From contig JAFIEZ010000005.1 of the NCBI GenBank assembly GCA_020832235.1, positions 23,374 to 87,373 of the forward strand: a stretch of 64,000 nt of DNA, written 5' to 3'. A program made the translations under genes and the position numbers. Positions 1-9,320 of the stretch are shown here, one piece after another. The notes below the pieces were generated by a model. That model had not been told where the DNA came from, did no database searches, and saw nothing but the letters and a program-made list of their open reading frames with translations. Origin of the DNA: Bacteroidota bacterium (lineage in GTDB: Bacteria; Bacteroidota; Rhodothermia; Balneolales; HLUCCA01). The stretch's first letter is position 1. Every line of letters begins with the position of its first letter.

Positions 1-2
1 TT

Positions 3-269
3 TTTTGGATGGCAATCACCTGGCTCATTTATAACCTCCGCCGAGGCAAAAACGTTGCCGCACCCGTAGTGATGGCCTGTTTGTGCGCAAGTTCGTCGTA
101 TATATATCTGATTATTGTCGGACAAAACGTGCCTATTTGGGTGTATTTCATCATCGTGGCGTTGATCGGTTACGCGGTTTGGTCCACCCTGGCAACCATG
201 CGCAAAAAGATGAAAGCTATCGATGAGGCGCCCATCGAACAGCCGTACGATTATCCTTCAAACCCTTAA
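3..269 (+). CDS. C-terminal end of an unrecognised membrane protein (partial)
   Basis: The frame is open to the left edge, so the visible 88 codons are probably the tail of a longer protein; an ATG at 9 is the only internal start candidate. Two hydrophobic segments can be seen, counted from that ATG at about residues 16-37 and 42-62, followed by a basic stretch (RKKMK) and a short acidic, proline-containing tail, as expected for a cytoplasmic C terminus after the last membrane helix. The stop is 13 bases before the FAD oxidoreductase start, so the two are probably cotranscribed. I do not recognise the family. The position suggests a transporter or membrane partner of the arsenosugar-type cluster, but this is inference only. 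Confidence 0.5.
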   Translation, partial: FWMAITWLIYNLRRGKNVAAPVVMACLCASSSYIYLIIVGQNVPIWVYFIIVALIGYAVWSTLATMRKKMKAIDEAPIEQPYDYPSNP

Positions 270-282
270 TAGAGCACGTTTC

Positions 283-1728
283 ATGAAGTATGATTTCGAC
301 ATGATTGTGATTGGCGGCGGCGCGGCCGGACTCACCTCGTCGGGCGTTTCTGCCGGATTTGGTGCGAAAACCATGATGATTGAAAAAGATCGTCTGGGCG
401 GCGATTGCACCTGGCATGGCTGCGTTCCCAGCAAAATTCTGCTGAATGAGGCAAAAAAACAATGGATTTCCCGCGGTAAAGCTGATTTTGCCAAGATTTC
501 GGAAAAGCTGCATCATATCCGCGAGGAGGTGTATCGGGATGCCGATCATCCCGACATCTTCATCAATATGGGTATTGAGGTCGTTTCCGGTGACGCGCGC
601 TTTGTTAGTCCGCACGAAATTGAGGTAAAAAGTAACGATGGGAGGGTGGTCACATATAGCTCCCGTTATTTCATCATCGCCGCGGGCAGTCGGGCCATGC
701 TTCCTCCGATTCCCGGCCTAGCCGGCACACCCCATCTCACCAATCACACCCTTTTTGAGCAGACATCCCTCCCGAAAAGTATGATGATCATCGGCGGCGG
801 ACCGATAGGCACCGAGATGGCCCAGGCGTTTAATCGACTGGGCACGAAGATTACCGTGATTGATATGGCACCGCAGATCTTGTCGAAGGATGAGCCTTCG
901 CTGGCCGCAGAACTGCAGCAGATTCTTACGGAGGAGGGTGTTCGTTTCGAAATGAATGCCCGTGTGAAGTCCGTGCAGGGCGACGGGCAGGAGGTTTCTC
1001 TGACCGTAGAACGCGATGGCGCGGAGCATGTATTTCATGCGGAGCGACTGTTGGTGGCAGCCGGCAGGACCCCAAATGTGGAACACCTCGGGCTCAAAGC
1101 GGCCGGGGTTTCGTACACCAAAAGCGGGATTTCGGTCAACGCCCGGTGTCGGACCAACGTCTCGCACATCTATGCCGCCGGCGACATCACGGGGAAATTT
1201 CAGTTCACGCACATGGCCGAGCACACGGCAAAAGTGGCCGCAACCAATGCCCTGCTTAAGATTCCGATGAAGGTGGATGTTTTCCACATTCCCTGGAGTA
1301 CATTCACAGATCCCGAGCTGGCCCACGTCGGCGCGACCAAAGCCGAACTCGACGAGAAAGGCACATCCTATACGGTTTACAGGTTTCCATTCAGCAAGAT
1401 TGACCGGGCCATTACCGACGGACAAACCAAAGGATGGATCATGGTGTATGCCCGCAAGTTCGATGGTCGCATTTACGGAGCCGATATCTTGGGCGCGCAT
1501 GCCGGCGACCTGATCGGACAATTTGCCCTGGCCATGCGCAACGGCATAACTTTGCGTCAGTTCGCCGACACCATATTCCCGTATCCCAGTTACGCACTCG
1601 GAGCGCGCCGGGCGGCCGACCAGTGGTACATCAAAAACCAGAGTCAGGGACTGGTGCGCTGGATCAAGCGAATGTTTCGATACCGGGGTGCGTTACCCGA
1701 TGTAAGCGATCCGGACCGTATTGTTTAA
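283..1728 (+). CDS. FAD-dependent pyridine nucleotide-disulfide oxidoreductase, mercuric reductase-like
   Basis: A 481-residue flavoprotein of the dihydrolipoamide dehydrogenase/mercuric reductase class. An FAD-binding GGGAAG motif lies at residues 11-16. The redox-active pair is C42 and C47 in [13 protein letters not shown], the NAD(P)H-binding GGGPIG motif is near residue 170, and the dimerisation domain ends in [18 protein letters not shown]. The family's catalytic His-Glu pair near the C terminus is not evident in that last segment, and the N-terminal metal-binding domain of true MerA is absent, so mercury reduction should not be assumed. ATG 283 is preferred to an in-frame ATG at 223 because the FAD motif then starts at the usual distance. 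Its place between a membrane protein and the ArsS cluster suggests a redox role linked to arsenic, by inference. Confidence 0.85.
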   Translation: MKYDFDMIVIGGGAAGLTSSGVSAGFGAKTMMIEKDRLGGDCTWHGCVPSKILLNEAKKQWISRGKADFAKISEKLHHIREEVYRDADHPDIFINMGIEVVSGDARFVSPHEIEVKSNDGRVVTYSSRYFIIAAGSRAMLPPIPGLAGTPHLTNHTLFEQTSLPKSMMIIGGGPIGTEMAQAFNRLGTKITVIDMAPQILSKDEPSLAAELQQILTEEGVRFEMNARVKSVQGDGQEVSLTVERDGAEHVFHAERLLVAAGRTPNVEHLGLKAAGVSYTKSGISVNARCRTNVSHIYAAGDITGKFQFTHMAEHTAKVAATNALLKIPMKVDVFHIPWSTFTDPELAHVGATKAELDEKGTSYTVYRFPFSKIDRAITDGQTKGWIMVYARKFDGRIYGADILGAHAGDLIGQFALAMRNGITLRQFADTIFPYPSYALGARRAADQWYIKNQSQGLVRWIKRMFRYRGALPDVSDPDRIV

Positions 1729-1914
1729 TTTATGGCCGAACAATGCTTAATGGCGCTTATCACTATAAATGTAACTACATGAGCAATTCCCGATTTAATA
1801 TCAGTCATAAAGTCAACCTTTGCCCAGCGTTTTAGAATCGCCTTGAATAACAGTCGTTTTTTTTCAAATGAATCGCAGAACAACAAATCATAGAACACCA
1901 ATAAAGAGTCCATT

Positions 1915-2250
1915 ATGAGCAACAGTTATTATGACAAGTCCCACCTGGCAAAGTTTGGAAATATCACCGAGCTACAGGAAAAACTGGGCACCAAGTTTTT
2001 CGACTATTACAACGCCGTTTTTGAGGGAGGCGAACTTTCGGCGCGCGAAAAAGCCCTCATCGCCCTGGCCGTCGCCCACACCGTACAATGTCCGTATTGC
2101 ATCGATGCCTACACCGAAACTTCCGTAAAACACGGCATATCCGAGCCGGAAATGATGGAGGCGGTTCACGTTGCCTGCGCAATCAGAGGGGGAGCATCCC
2201 TTGTTCATGGCGTGCAGATGATGGAGCAGGCCAAAAAACTGACGATGTAA
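1915..2250 (+). CDS. Arsenosugar biosynthesis-associated peroxidase-like protein (carboxymuconolactone decarboxylase/AhpD fold)
   Basis: A 111-residue all-helical protein of the AhpD-like family. The CxxC of the active site is seen as CPYC (C59, C62) in the context HTVQCPYCIDAYT, preceded by the family's basic and alanine-rich helix (SAREKALIALAVAH). The length and motif match the peroxidase-like protein that regularly accompanies ArsS. It lies 53 bases upstream of arsS. In known relatives the CxxC cycles between thiol and disulfide; the substrate here is unknown. It may reduce or detoxify an arsenic or peroxide intermediate in arsenosugar synthesis, which is inferred from context. Confidence 0.85.
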   Translation: MSNSYYDKSHLAKFGNITELQEKLGTKFFDYYNAVFEGGELSAREKALIALAVAHTVQCPYCIDAYTETSVKHGISEPEMMEAVHVACAIRGGASLVHGVQMMEQAKKLTM

Positions 2251-2303
2251 GTGCATACCTGCATCCATGATATTGCCGTATTAGCACAAATAGAGACATA
2301 GTA

Positions 2304-3347
2304 ATGAACAAGAACACCGTTGAAATCGATTTTCACCCCGAACTGGAGCTTCTTCGGAATCGAACGGAAACCCTTCGCAGTCTGCCGGCCTTCGACGAGA
2401 AACTGAACGAAACGGGACTGCATCCGCTAACCCCCACCGGTCTGGACATTCTGCAGGTGAATGTGGGCTACATGTGCAACATGACCTGTAAGCATTGCCA
2501 TGTGGATGCCGGTCCGCACCGGAAGGAAATCATGCCGCGCAAAACCTTGCAACACTGCCTGGATGCGTACGATATGGGTGGATTCAAAACGGTGGATATT
2601 ACGGGTGGTGCTCCCGAGATGAATCCCGATTTCCGGTGGTTCGTTGACGAGCTGCATCAGCGTGGGGCGCATGTCATTGTTCGCTCGAACCTGACAATAC
2701 TGGTCACGAATCCGAAATACCGCGAACTTCCGGCCTTTTTTGCAGAGAGAGGGGTGGAGGTCACCTGCTCGCTTCCGTTTTACAACAGGGTAACGACCGA
2801 CCGGCAACGGGGGGAGGGAACCTACGACCGTTCTGTGGAGGCGTTGAAGCTGCTCAATGACCTGGGTTATGGCAAAGATGGATCGGGACTGGAACTGAAT
2901 CTGGTGTATAATCCGGCCGGGGCGTTTCTGCCTCTGCCCCAGCAGGAGCTCGAGGCCGATTTCAAACGCCAGCTTCGCGATAAGCACGGCGTCAGTTTCA
3001 ATAATCTGTTCACGATTACCAACTTGCCGATCAGTCGCTATCTGGATTATCTTTTGCGTTCTGACAACCTCAATGACTACATGGTCACTTTGGTCAATGC
3101 CTACAATCCGGTTGCTGCTGAGAAAGTCATGTGCCGGAACACCATTTCCGTCGGGTGGGATGGCCGGATGTTCGATTGCGATTTCAATCAGATGCTGTTA
3201 ATGCCGGTGGAGGCGGGTGATTCCAACGCAACCTATATTCAGAATTTCGATACCGAAACCTTAATGAAACGCCGCATTCGCACCGGACAACATTGCTTCG
3301 GATGTACCGCCGGAGCCGGAAGCAGTTGCGGAGGGAGTCTGGCTTAA
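2304..3347 (+). CDS. arsS: Arsenosugar biosynthesis radical SAM protein ArsS
   Basis: A 347-residue radical SAM enzyme. The 4Fe-4S ligands binding S-adenosylmethionine are C58, C62 and C65 (CNMTCKHC), followed by the GGAPEMNP stretch, which fits the family's glycine-rich SAM-contacting motif. The C-terminal part carries more cysteines (MFDCDFNQM and CFGCTAGAGSSCGG), typical of the DUF3641 domain of ArsS, probably binding an auxiliary cluster. ArsS adds the 5'-deoxyadenosyl group to a methylated arsenical, the step that builds dimethylarsinoyl-ribosides. No ArsM methyltransferase, which would supply the substrate, is visible; it could lie to the left of the window. The gene sits between the peroxidase-like gene and two glycosyltransferases, the usual partners. 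Confidence 0.93.
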   Translation: MNKNTVEIDFHPELELLRNRTETLRSLPAFDEKLNETGLHPLTPTGLDILQVNVGYMCNMTCKHCHVDAGPHRKEIMPRKTLQHCLDAYDMGGFKTVDITGGAPEMNPDFRWFVDELHQRGAHVIVRSNLTILVTNPKYRELPAFFAERGVEVTCSLPFYNRVTTDRQRGEGTYDRSVEALKLLNDLGYGKDGSGLELNLVYNPAGAFLPLPQQELEADFKRQLRDKHGVSFNNLFTITNLPISRYLDYLLRSDNLNDYMVTLVNAYNPVAAEKVMCRNTISVGWDGRMFDCDFNQMLLMPVEAGDSNATYIQNFDTETLMKRRIRTGQHCFGCTAGAGSSCGGSLA

Positions 3348-3358
3348 GCCATAGGAAC

Positions 3359-4027
3359 ATGAATACGTTTTCGAACCAACAATCGCCCTCAACGGAAAGC
3401 GAGGCAACACACAAAACCGGGGAAAACGGGTTCAATCGCTGTGCCTTGATGGTTTTTTTGCGAAATCCGTCCCCGGGTAAGGTGAAAACACGCCTTGCCG
3501 CCGATGTTGGACCAGAAAAAGCGCTGGAGGTTTACCTTAAACTGGTCGATCATACCCTCGCGGTTTGCCATAATGCTCAAGCGGAGGTGCACCTGTTCTA
3601 CGATCAGTCCTTGCCCGAACCGGCAGAGCGGATGCTAGGTTTTCACTACCATGTGCAGTCGAACGGAGATCTCGGTAAGCGCATGTTCGAGGCATTTCGT
3701 ACGGTTTTAAGCACTGGCACCGATAAAGCCGTCATTATTGGCAGCGACTGCGCCGAGCTGACGGTAGATCATGTGAACGAGGCGTTTCACAAACTGGATA
3801 AAAAAGATGCGGTTGTTGGTCCGGCCCTGGACGGCGGATATTACCTGCTCGGACTTCGAAAAGTACATCCTGCGTTATTCACCGAAAAGGAGTGGAGCAC
3901 TGATACGGTTTTGGAGCAAACCATGGAAGACATCCACCGACTTGGCTGGACGTTTTCGACCCTTAAGGCACTTCGCGATATTGATACGATTGATGATCTT
4001 AAGGAAGTGCGTCCCGACTGGCTGTAG
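3359..4027 (+). CDS. TIGR04282-type (DUF2064) arsenosugar biosynthesis glycosyltransferase
   Basis: A 222-residue protein with a nucleotide-sugar transferase fold. Family features are the N-terminal RNPSPGKVKTRLA loop, which resembles the nucleotide-binding loop of CofC/MobA-type enzymes, GSDCAEL in the middle, and ALDGGYYLLGL, which fits the metal and substrate site. The start at 3359 lies 11 bases after the arsS stop, behind ATAGGAAC; a frame open from 3293 would overlap arsS and is unlikely. An alternative ATG at 3449 would remove the unconserved N-terminal 30 residues. With the next gene it probably modifies the ribose of the arsenosugar. The donor and acceptor cannot be read from sequence. 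Confidence 0.85.
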   Translation: MNTFSNQQSPSTESEATHKTGENGFNRCALMVFLRNPSPGKVKTRLAADVGPEKALEVYLKLVDHTLAVCHNAQAEVHLFYDQSLPEPAERMLGFHYHVQSNGDLGKRMFEAFRTVLSTGTDKAVIIGSDCAELTVDHVNEAFHKLDKKDAVVGPALDGGYYLLGLRKVHPALFTEKEWSTDTVLEQTMEDIHRLGWTFSTLKALRDIDTIDDLKEVRPDWL

Positions 4028-4071
4028 TCATTGTTAAGTTATGGCTACAATTATAAAAAGATGGATATTTT

Positions 4072-4103
4072 TGCCATAACTGCCATAACTGCCATAACTG
4101 CCA
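4072..4103 (+). repeat. 9-base tandem repeat (TGCCATAAC), about 3.5 copies
   Basis: Three exact copies of TGCCATAAC run from 4072 to 4098, followed by a partial copy (TGCCA). The array lies between the stop of the DUF2064 glycosyltransferase and the start of the next glycosyltransferase, ending 26 bases before its ATG. A related TTATGGC occurs on the other side at about 4039. It looks like a slippage product and has no assigned role. Confidence 0.85.
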
Positions 4104-4129
4104 GTAATGCTACTATTTAACAAACGAAC

Positions 4130-4867
4130 ATGGCCCAACCCAAATTCTCCATCATCATTCCGACCCTGAACGAAGCTGCTGGAATTGCACGACATCTGGA
4201 GTATGTGCTCGCACTACCTGATGTAGCTTCCGATGTTGAAATTATCGTCGTGGATGGAGGAAGCTCCGACGAAACAACATCCATCGCAGGGAAGTATCCG
4301 GTTCGAGTGATACCATCGAAGCCCGGCCGGTCCCGACAGATGAATGTCGGCGCGGAGGCATCCCGAAGCGAGTACCTGTTCTTCCTGCATGCCGACTCTC
4401 TCCCGCCGCAAACCTTTGTGCGCGATGTGATGCAGTTGATCGAGTTCGGGGCTGTGGGCGGATGTTACCGCCTTGCGTTTGACGATCCCCATCCCTTGCT
4501 GAAATCCTATGCCTGGTTCACCCGCTTTGACGTACAAGCTTTCCGGTTTGGTGACCAGGGACTGTTTGTTCCGAAGCATGTATTTGCTGCCATCGGGGGA
4601 TTTAACGAATGCTACATCGTAATGGAAGACAACGATCTGGTAGCGCGATTGAGGCGGTTCTACAGGAATAAGGAGGGGGGCGCTCTCACCGATTTCACCA
4701 TCCTGCCTTACGACATGATAACCTCTGCGCGAAGGTACCGCGACAATGGAATCATCAAGTTGCAGCTGGTTTTCGCTGCAATTTATGTGCTGCATCATGC
4801 CGGCATCCCGCACAGTGAACTCAAACGGTTTTTCATAGAGTGGATTCACGGCAGACCGGTGGCGTAG
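4130..4867 (+). CDS. TIGR04283-type arsenosugar biosynthesis glycosyltransferase (GT2 family)
   Basis: A 245-residue GT-A fold glycosyltransferase. The N terminus FSIIIPTLNEAAGI and VDGGSSDETT (residues 41-50) are the nucleotide-sugar-binding elements of family GT2, and the metal-binding acidic motif appears as HADS (residues 87-90). The later GDQGLFV and MEDNDLVARLRR segments fit the acceptor-binding and catalytic-base region. No membrane segment is seen, so it is probably cytoplasmic. It ends the arsenosugar-type cluster and follows its DUF2064 partner by about 100 bases. Its exact sugar transfer is not known. Confidence 0.88.
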   Translation: MAQPKFSIIIPTLNEAAGIARHLEYVLALPDVASDVEIIVVDGGSSDETTSIAGKYPVRVIPSKPGRSRQMNVGAEASRSEYLFFLHADSLPPQTFVRDVMQLIEFGAVGGCYRLAFDDPHPLLKSYAWFTRFDVQAFRFGDQGLFVPKHVFAAIGGFNECYIVMEDNDLVARLRRFYRNKEGGALTDFTILPYDMITSARRYRDNGIIKLQLVFAAIYVLHHAGIPHSELKRFFIEWIHGRPVA

Positions 4868-4988
4868 TGTCAATTAAGTATCCCTTCCATATACTTTTGC
4901 AACCAATTTGTGATTAAGTTTCATCTTAACAGATAACTTTTTTTGAGAAGCTCTCCATTTTTCTACCGATTATATACGTCCTAATGCC

Positions 4989-5861
4989 ATGAATCGTGCA
5001 GTACTTACATTTTCATTATTAGCACTAACCGGGTTACTCAGCTTTTCGTGTGATTCTTCAGCCTCAATCATCCAGGGCCCCGATGTCAGCGACCCGGCAT
5101 GGCAACGTGCCCAAACGATATCATACAACGATATTTCGGTGAATGTATTCATCGATAAGCCGGAAGGTCCTGTGAACACCGTATTGGTGGCTTATCATGG
5201 AACCGTCTGGTACGACAGCCTGATTAACGGTGCTGCACGAAACATCACCATGGCCTTCAGGCGAATTTTAGACCAGGAGGGAATACTCATCATTGGCGTG
5301 GCTTATCCGCAACAGAACAAGTTGATGGGAGACGGACTTCGTGAGGCAGAAGCCGCGTTGCTATGGGTTAAACATCTAGCCTCAGAAGAGCTTAACCTGT
5401 CTATGGAGAGGATTTTTATAGGGGGGCATTCCCAGGGGGGATATATCGTTACCCGTCTGAACACCATGCATGAAACCGATGGCGTGATTGCAAATGCTCC
5501 GGGTCCATTGGATTTTGAGTTTCGTTGCTTACTGGAAGAACGTGGACAAATTGCACCTGGCAGGGAATGTAATTTAATGCAGGCTGAGTTTGGTTTGCCC
5601 TCAGAATATCCGGATCCTTACATCGAGCGGTCGCTGTTATCCTTTACCGAAGGTTTTAAAGCCGACGTTCTATACGTTCAGGGCCTTAATGACGGACCTA
5701 TACAAATGCGGTCGTGGCCGATGTTTCGTGATGCCATACAGCGCTGTACGAACTGCCAATATTCACAAATTGTGAATATTCCCGGGGCCGGACATGACGC
5801 GCTTTTTTCAAATGCACAGGCTAAGGGAGTCTTCAATACGTTTATTCAAAGCCGCAGATAG
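4989..5861 (+). CDS. Lipoprotein alpha/beta hydrolase
   Basis: A 290-residue secreted hydrolase. The N terminus is a lipoprotein signal peptide with C21 after LLSFS, so the enzyme is probably anchored in the outer or inner membrane facing the periplasm. The serine hydrolase triad can be placed as S148 in GGHSQGG, D235 in GLNDGP and H269 in GAGHDALF; the oxyanion region is near YHGT (residues 69-72). Four cysteines (C180, C194, C253, C256) may form disulfides. The substrate is unknown; esterase, peptidase or lipase activity are all possible. It stands alone, 121 bases after the arsenosugar-type cluster. Confidence 0.8.
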   Translation: MNRAVLTFSLLALTGLLSFSCDSSASIIQGPDVSDPAWQRAQTISYNDISVNVFIDKPEGPVNTVLVAYHGTVWYDSLINGAARNITMAFRRILDQEGILIIGVAYPQQNKLMGDGLREAEAALLWVKHLASEELNLSMERIFIGGHSQGGYIVTRLNTMHETDGVIANAPGPLDFEFRCLLEERGQIAPGRECNLMQAEFGLPSEYPDPYIERSLLSFTEGFKADVLYVQGLNDGPIQMRSWPMFRDAIQRCTNCQYSQIVNIPGAGHDALFSNAQAKGVFNTFIQSRR

Positions 5862-5945
5862 TCAATCTACTAATGGTACTCGCTTACAGTATTGGATTCG
5901 TTTAGACATATTATATTTCCACTCTGTTATATAGTAACATATGCT

Positions 5946-6872
5946 CTAATACAATGAACTCCAATTGATTAATTGCTCTATTGATACAAAGGTTAATAGT
6001 AACGATATGTCGGTGTCTTTGATTTTGTTGAAACGAAAAACGGGTTCATTCTTATCATTGGCCCGGGCCTGTAAAAGCCAAAGCTGTTGCTCCGAATCGA
6101 TAAAAACTCCAGCAGCAAGATGACCGGTTTCGCCGACTTTTGTCCGTACAAAGGCGCCATTAATTCCCTTGATGAGGCTGTCTGCAATGGGAATGTACTG
6201 TGTTGTATCACCGAAGGTTGTCCAGAAGCGGGTAAGAAATGAAGCTATCGCTTCTTCAATGGGAACATTATTCGTGCCAACACCTTGAATAAGTGTCTTG
6301 TTGTTGGTCCATAGTCCACGCTCCTGCCAGTAGGTGATGGGGCGTGCGGAAATGATTCTGTTGCTGTCATCTGCATGTGCACTCCCTTCAGCGATAGTGC
6401 CCGGTTCAGTGTTTCCTTTCATCTTCAACGGAAAAACCGACCTAAAATCGGGCACATAGCGTGTGCTTCCATCCTCCTGAATGGCAAACAGCAAATCCCG
6501 TATACCGTTTGTGAGCAAAATGTACGGTGCGCGAATCTGGAGGTTATACCTTGCGGCCTGCATGGCGGTCTGCTCGCTGAGTTTCACCGATTCGGCCTTG
6601 CACTCCACCAGCAGCAAGGGACGATGAAACTCATCGAAACACAGGATGTCGGCCCTGCCTGCTCGCTCGCTGGCCTGCATCGGAACCGGAGGTTCTGTGC
6701 TCATCCGATTGGCGGAAAATCCCGCCTCCCGCACTAAAAACTCAATCATGCGCAGACGAACCCGCTCCTCCGGACGGTCAGCGGCGCGTACTTTACTCAC
6801 AGGATTAAACCACTTACGGACGCCATCCTCAAAGCGAACAATCGGAAAATGTGATGTAATGAGTGAGGCCAT
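5946..6872 (-). CDS. Solitary HsdR_N (type I restriction R N-terminal-like) nuclease-domain protein
   Basis: A 308-residue protein whose N-terminal half is a PD-(D/E)XK nuclease domain of the kind found at the N terminus of HsdR: D75 in RADILCFD, E90-x-K92 in LVECKAES, and Q105 in MQAARYN. The remaining 170 residues, with no helicase motifs, are not recognised. The start is set at 6872 (MASLITSHF), since the open frame up to 6992 gives an unconserved, cysteine-containing extension. No methylase, specificity subunit or helicase lies nearby, so it is not part of a visible restriction system. Single-domain HsdR_N proteins are common in this phylum; their role is not known to me. Confidence 0.75.
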   Translation of the reverse strand: MASLITSHFPIVRFEDGVRKWFNPVSKVRAADRPEERVRLRMIEFLVREAGFSANRMSTEPPVPMQASERAGRADILCFDEFHRPLLLVECKAESVKLSEQTAMQAARYNLQIRAPYILLTNGIRDLLFAIQEDGSTRYVPDFRSVFPLKMKGNTEPGTIAEGSAHADDSNRIISARPITYWQERGLWTNNKTLIQGVGTNNVPIEEAIASFLTRFWTTFGDTTQYIPIADSLIKGINGAFVRTKVGETGHLAAGVFIDSEQQLWLLQARANDKNEPVFRFNKIKDTDISLLLTFVSIEQLINWSSLY

Positions 6873-7209
6873 GTTATGTTGAAATCGAAGTGTTACGCTA
6901 CGAATGTATGCATGCTTAGAACGCGTTGGGTTGCCACCTAAAGCCAATTTTGTCAGACAGCAATTGTTTACGGGATGTTCTGAACAAAACAAATGATGTC
7001 GGAAACCTGACCTTGCGCAACCGCATGATGCACGGAAAGATAGTATAAAAAAAGGCAGTCCCGCGAATATGTGCAGAACGGCCTTATAAAGTGATGGATG
7101 AATGTTGTAACACCCCGGCGGATTAACCCGGTATAGCAGGTGGGCACGTAGCAGTGTGAGAGGTCGACTGCAGTAAAAACAGTCGCCTCATCTTAGTTCT
7201 GCGCCGGAG
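6873..7209. other. Intergenic region between the HsdR_N gene and yidC
   Basis: This 337-base stretch separates the divergently read start of the HsdR_N-type gene from the 3' end of yidC. I see no coding frame with family resemblance. Its only clear structure is the inverted repeat near the yidC end, listed separately. The promoter of the HsdR_N-type gene should lie between about 6875 and 7020. Confidence 0.5.
7160..7189 (-). terminator. Hairpin downstream of yidC, possible terminator without T tract
   Basis: The arms GAGGTCGACTG and CAGTCGCCTC pair over 10 bases with one bulged T and enclose a 9-base loop. It lies 21 bases beyond the yidC stop. No run of T follows on the minus strand, so termination is less certain than at the other hairpins in the window. 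Confidence 0.4.
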
Positions 7210-9060
7210 TTACTTCCCTTTCTTGGCGTTCAACGCTTTTTTAGTCTCCGCCTTTTGCTCTTTCTCCATTTCACGTGCTTTCTTCTTGTCGATGCCTTCC
7301 ATCATTTTTACGTGGTCGATTTTCTTGTTGATCATAAATTGCTGACCAATAGAAAGCACGTTGTAAACCAGGTAATACAGCGACAGACCGGAAGCAAAGC
7401 GGTTGAAAATGAACAGAAGCATTACCGGGAATACGTACTGAAGGATCTTCATCTGCGGGTTGGCCGCGCCACCCTGACCCGATACACGCATTTGAACCAC
7501 CATGGCAGCGGTCATCAAGAGTACAAATCCGGCCACGAAATCACCGAAAAATGGAATTTCGAAGGGAAGATTTAAAATCACATCCGGTGCCGAGAGGTCA
7601 GATGCCCACAGGAACGACTCCCCGCGGATTTCAATGGCATTCTGGAAAAATTTCCAGAGCGTCACCAGAACCGGCAACTGCAGCAAGTTCGGCAAACATC
7701 CACCGAGCGGATTCACCTTGGCCTTCTTAAAGAGCTTAAGCGTTGCCTCCTGTTGTTTTTGAGGTTCATCCTTAAACTTCTCCTGAATGGCCTTCATTTC
7801 GGGCTGAAGTTCCCTCATGGCCGCCATACTTTCGAAACTCTTCTTCGTAAGCGGGTACAGCGCAATTTTGATAAGGAGTGCAAACAAAATAATAGCAATA
7901 CCATAGTTGCCCGTCCAGTCGCCCAGCGTTGTGATAACCGGCAATACTACCCATCGTACGAATGGTCTGGAGAACCAGTTCAGCAATCGGTAACCCACAT
8001 CCACCATTTCGTATGCGTTGGCTGCAAATTCACGGATGGTGAAATACTCGAGCGGACCTACATATAGGTGCATGCGTAACACACCGGAATCCGGAACCCG
8101 TGTTCGCAGTGCGGTAGTGTAGATATGGTCGGTAAGTTCGCTGGAGGCATCTCCGGTAACTTCGCTGGTAACAATAGCACCGGTTCCGGGATTCTCAGGC
8201 TTGATAATCTGGGTGAAGAACTTCGTCTTTGTTGCCAGCCAGTCGACCGATCCGGTAATGATGCTCTCTTCGCGACCAGCACTGCTGAGATTGAACTCTT
8301 CAAGCACACCGCCTGAGTAAACGTAGGCTGCGCTGTACAAGGCTTCCGATGCTCTGCTGCGTTCGGTTGTATTTAAAGCCGACTTCCAGCCGAATTCAAT
8401 ATTACGGTCGCCCATATGCTGCTCAATGCTGTCGAATTCAATATCCAGAATGATATCGTAATTGATGGCATTGAAACGGTAGGTTTTCACCAGGCGGGAG
8501 CCGTCTTCAAGCTCCAGTACATAGCTCAGCTCATGATTCTGAAGCCCATCCCGCTGCAGAGTAGTGCCGGTACCATAATTCGTTTGTGCAAACAGAATCT
8601 GGTTGGTCTCTATGTTGTAGTTCTGCGCAGACAGAAATCCGATAGAGTAGGCAGACCGGCTCGTATCGGCAATGAGTTGAACCGGGGTACCATCCCATTT
8701 ATTAAAACGATTGAGGGTAAACTCAACAGGTCCACCTCCAACATTGGAAAAGATAGCGGTATAAAAAGGCGTTTCAACGGTGTAAAAAACAGTGTCTGCA
8801 ACAGTGGTTACACCAAATATGCCCATTTGCTCGAGAACTTGTTCCCGGTCGGGGGTTCTGCCGGTAATACGGGCGCCCGGAAGCTCGTCAATATCGTCTG
8901 GGAGGAAGCCGGTTTCAGCTTGAACGGCACGGATACTGTCTTGAACGCGTCGTTCTTCCCGCATTCTCTCCATTTCTTCCTGACTCGGTGTCATGTATGC
9001 GAACCATGCCATCATGATTCCGAACATCAGGGTAAGTCCTATAATCGTATTTCTATCCAA
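7210..9060 (-). CDS. yidC: Membrane protein insertase YidC
   Basis: A 616-residue YidC/Oxa1 insertase. The first membrane helix is at about residues 5-22 (IIGLTLMFGIMMAWFAY), followed by a long periplasmic beta-sandwich domain as in Gram-negative YidC, then the conserved insertase core starting near YGIAIILFALLIKIALYPLT with its hydrophilic groove arginine-lysine region and the QPEMKAIQEKFKD amphipathic segment. The tail is very basic (KKKAREMEKEQK and later), as expected for ribosome contact. It acts in the inner membrane alone or with Sec. It is the last gene of rpmH-rnpA-yidD-yidC and starts 2 bases after the yidD stop. Confidence 0.97.
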   Translation of the reverse strand: MDRNTIIGLTLMFGIMMAWFAYMTPSQEEMERMREERRVQDSIRAVQAETGFLPDDIDELPGARITGRTPDREQVLEQMGIFGVTTVADTVFYTVETPFYTAIFSNVGGGPVEFTLNRFNKWDGTPVQLIADTSRSAYSIGFLSAQNYNIETNQILFAQTNYGTGTTLQRDGLQNHELSYVLELEDGSRLVKTYRFNAINYDIILDIEFDSIEQHMGDRNIEFGWKSALNTTERSRASEALYSAAYVYSGGVLEEFNLSSAGREESIITGSVDWLATKTKFFTQIIKPENPGTGAIVTSEVTGDASSELTDHIYTTALRTRVPDSGVLRMHLYVGPLEYFTIREFAANAYEMVDVGYRLLNWFSRPFVRWVVLPVITTLGDWTGNYGIAIILFALLIKIALYPLTKKSFESMAAMRELQPEMKAIQEKFKDEPQKQQEATLKLFKKAKVNPLGGCLPNLLQLPVLVTLWKFFQNAIEIRGESFLWASDLSAPDVILNLPFEIPFFGDFVAGFVLLMTAAMVVQMRVSGQGGAANPQMKILQYVFPVMLLFIFNRFASGLSLYYLVYNVLSIGQQFMINKKIDHVKMMEGIDKKKAREMEKEQKAETKKALNAKKGK

Positions 9061-9062
9061 AA

Positions 9063-9320
9063 CTACTCCGGTAGATTAGTGGTATTCGGGTCTTCAGTAT
9101 GATTTTCGGTGCCGGGAACGGGATCGTAACCGCCATCGCTCCAGGGATGACATCTTCCGATTCTCTTTGTGGCCAGCCAGCTGCCTTTCAGTGCGCCGTG
9201 TTTCTCCAACGCTTCAATCGCATAATGGCTGCACGTTGGTGTGTACCGGCAACTCGGAGGAAAATACGGGGAAATCATGATTTGGTAGGCTCTCACAAGC
9301 AACACAAGTACCGATTTCAT
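9063..9320 (-). CDS. yidD: Membrane protein insertion efficiency factor YidD
   Basis: An 85-residue YidD protein with the family signature running from [20 protein letters not shown] through the HGALKGSW and RIGRCHPW motifs to GYDPVP, including three conserved cysteines. The N-terminal hydrophobic helix ([14 protein letters not shown]) associates it with the inner membrane, where it aids YidC-dependent insertion. Its start overlaps the rnpA stop by 4 bases (ATGA), indicating translational coupling, and yidC follows after 2 bases. Confidence 0.97.
   Translation of the reverse strand: MKSVLVLLVRAYQIMISPYFPPSCRYTPTCSHYAIEALEKHGALKGSWLATKRIGRCHPWSDGGYDPVPGTENHTEDPNTTNLPE

Noticed and set aside
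283..1728. Mercury resistance gene merA
   Set aside because: There is no metal-binding N-terminal domain and no other mer gene, and the neighbours point to arsenosugar metabolism.
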